DNA of 15,615 nt from Paraprevotella sp. (lineage in GTDB: Bacteria > Bacteroidota > Bacteroidia > Bacteroidales > Bacteroidaceae): contig JAFOXE010000173.1 of NCBI GenBank assembly GCA_017425765.1, positions 1 through 15,615 on the forward strand. Direction: 5' to 3'. The notes below the pieces were generated by a model that did no database searches, was not told the DNA's origin, and saw only the letters and a program-made list of their open reading frames with translations. This document shows positions 15,354 to 15,615 of this stretch, piece by piece; position 1 is the first letter of the stretch, and each line of letters starts with the position of its first letter. The position numbers were made by a program, and so were the translations under genes.

Positions 15354-15615
15354 ATGACAAAACATTTTCTTCTCTCCGCATTAGTTGGCCTTTTCATAAC
15401 CTCAAGTTTGTATGCACAAAACAAAATCATAGAACTTTGGCCCGATAGTATACCCGGTGCCATAAAAGCAAAAAGTGAACACAGGCTGGACAAAAAAACA
15501 GAAAAGAATGTAATTCGGTTAGTAGAAGTAACCAATCCGACCTTGGAAGTATGTGAGCCTCAAGGATTCAAAAACGGCATGGCTGTAGTGGTATGTCCCG
15601 GTGGTGGCTATCATG
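15354..15615 (+). CDS. Secreted alpha/beta hydrolase (acetyl esterase type), 5' part
   Basis: The visible 87 residues start with a signal peptide (charged MTKH, then the hydrophobic stretch to YAQ at 20-22), so the protein is exported. After it come KIIELWPDSIPGA and a variable segment, then a hydrophobic strand MAVVVCPGGGYH at 76-87. That strand followed by PGGGY fits the oxyanion-hole start of alpha/beta hydrolases of the acetyl xylan esterase/BD-FAE sort, often found with polysaccharide degradation genes in Bacteroidetes. The nucleophile and the rest lie beyond the window, so activity and substrate cannot be set. The start is the only ATG that precedes the signal peptide, 22 bases after the -7 box. 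Confidence 0.82.
   Translation, partial: MTKHFLLSALVGLFITSSLYAQNKIIELWPDSIPGAIKAKSEHRLDKKTEKNVIRLVEVTNPTLEVCEPQGFKNGMAVVVCPGGGYH

Noticed and set aside
15242..15535. Minus-strand open frame of 97 codons at the right end
   Set aside because: It overlaps the promoter and signal peptide of the esterase-like gene on the other strand and resembles no family.
1..15615. CRISPR arrays, insertion sequences, phage or tRNA genes
   Set aside because: No regular spaced repeats, transposase or integrase motifs, terminal repeats or cloverleaf sequence were seen.

Overview
The window is an ordinary-looking stretch of a Bacteroidales chromosome, most like Prevotella and its relatives, though the genus cannot be fixed from sequence alone. 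The evidence is the set of genes, the lack of clear Shine-Dalgarno sites, A-rich stretches just before start codons, and several promoters of the Bacteroidetes type (-7 box TAnnTTTG, sometimes with a -33 TTTG or TTG about 20 bases upstream). No mobile element, CRISPR array, tRNA or rRNA was seen.

Left part (1-6514). A gene fragment runs leftwards out of the window and is divergent from a rightward envelope cluster. That cluster is coaX (type III pantothenate kinase), an uncharacterised outer-membrane beta-barrel protein, an LptC-like protein of LPS export, a CNNM/CBS/CorC membrane protein of the GldE/hemolysin type, and a PpiD-like periplasmic folding factor. The first four genes overlap or almost touch and look like one transcription unit. 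The PpiD-like gene has its own upstream region and ends in a perfect 15-bp hairpin terminator.

Middle (6515-6964). About 450 bases without a credible gene separate two convergent transcription units. They hold a G-poor, CA-rich stretch, a perfect 20-bp hairpin with no U-tract, and the terminator of ilvC.

Right-centre (6965-13158, minus strand). This is a branched-chain amino acid operon in the order ilvD, ilvB, ilvN, acyl-ACP thioesterase, ilvC. Together IlvBN, IlvC and IlvD turn pyruvate (or pyruvate plus 2-oxobutyrate) into the 2-oxo acid precursors of valine, leucine and isoleucine. ilvD has a near-consensus promoter and a folded leader; ilvC probably has a second promoter and a leader hairpin of its own. 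The thioesterase between ilvN and ilvC links the operon to fatty acid metabolism.

Right end (13241-15615). Rightward genes are slyD, an FKBP-type protein with a very cysteine-rich tail, and aroC (chorismate synthase), followed by a terminator. The window ends inside a secreted alpha/beta hydrolase with its own promoter. The most interesting points are regulatory or structural (the orphan 20-bp hairpin, the ilvD and ilvC leaders), the internally duplicated metal-binding tail of SlyD, the fungal-like ketol-acid reductoisomerase, and the thioesterase inside the ilv operon. I found no clear sign of a wholly new system.
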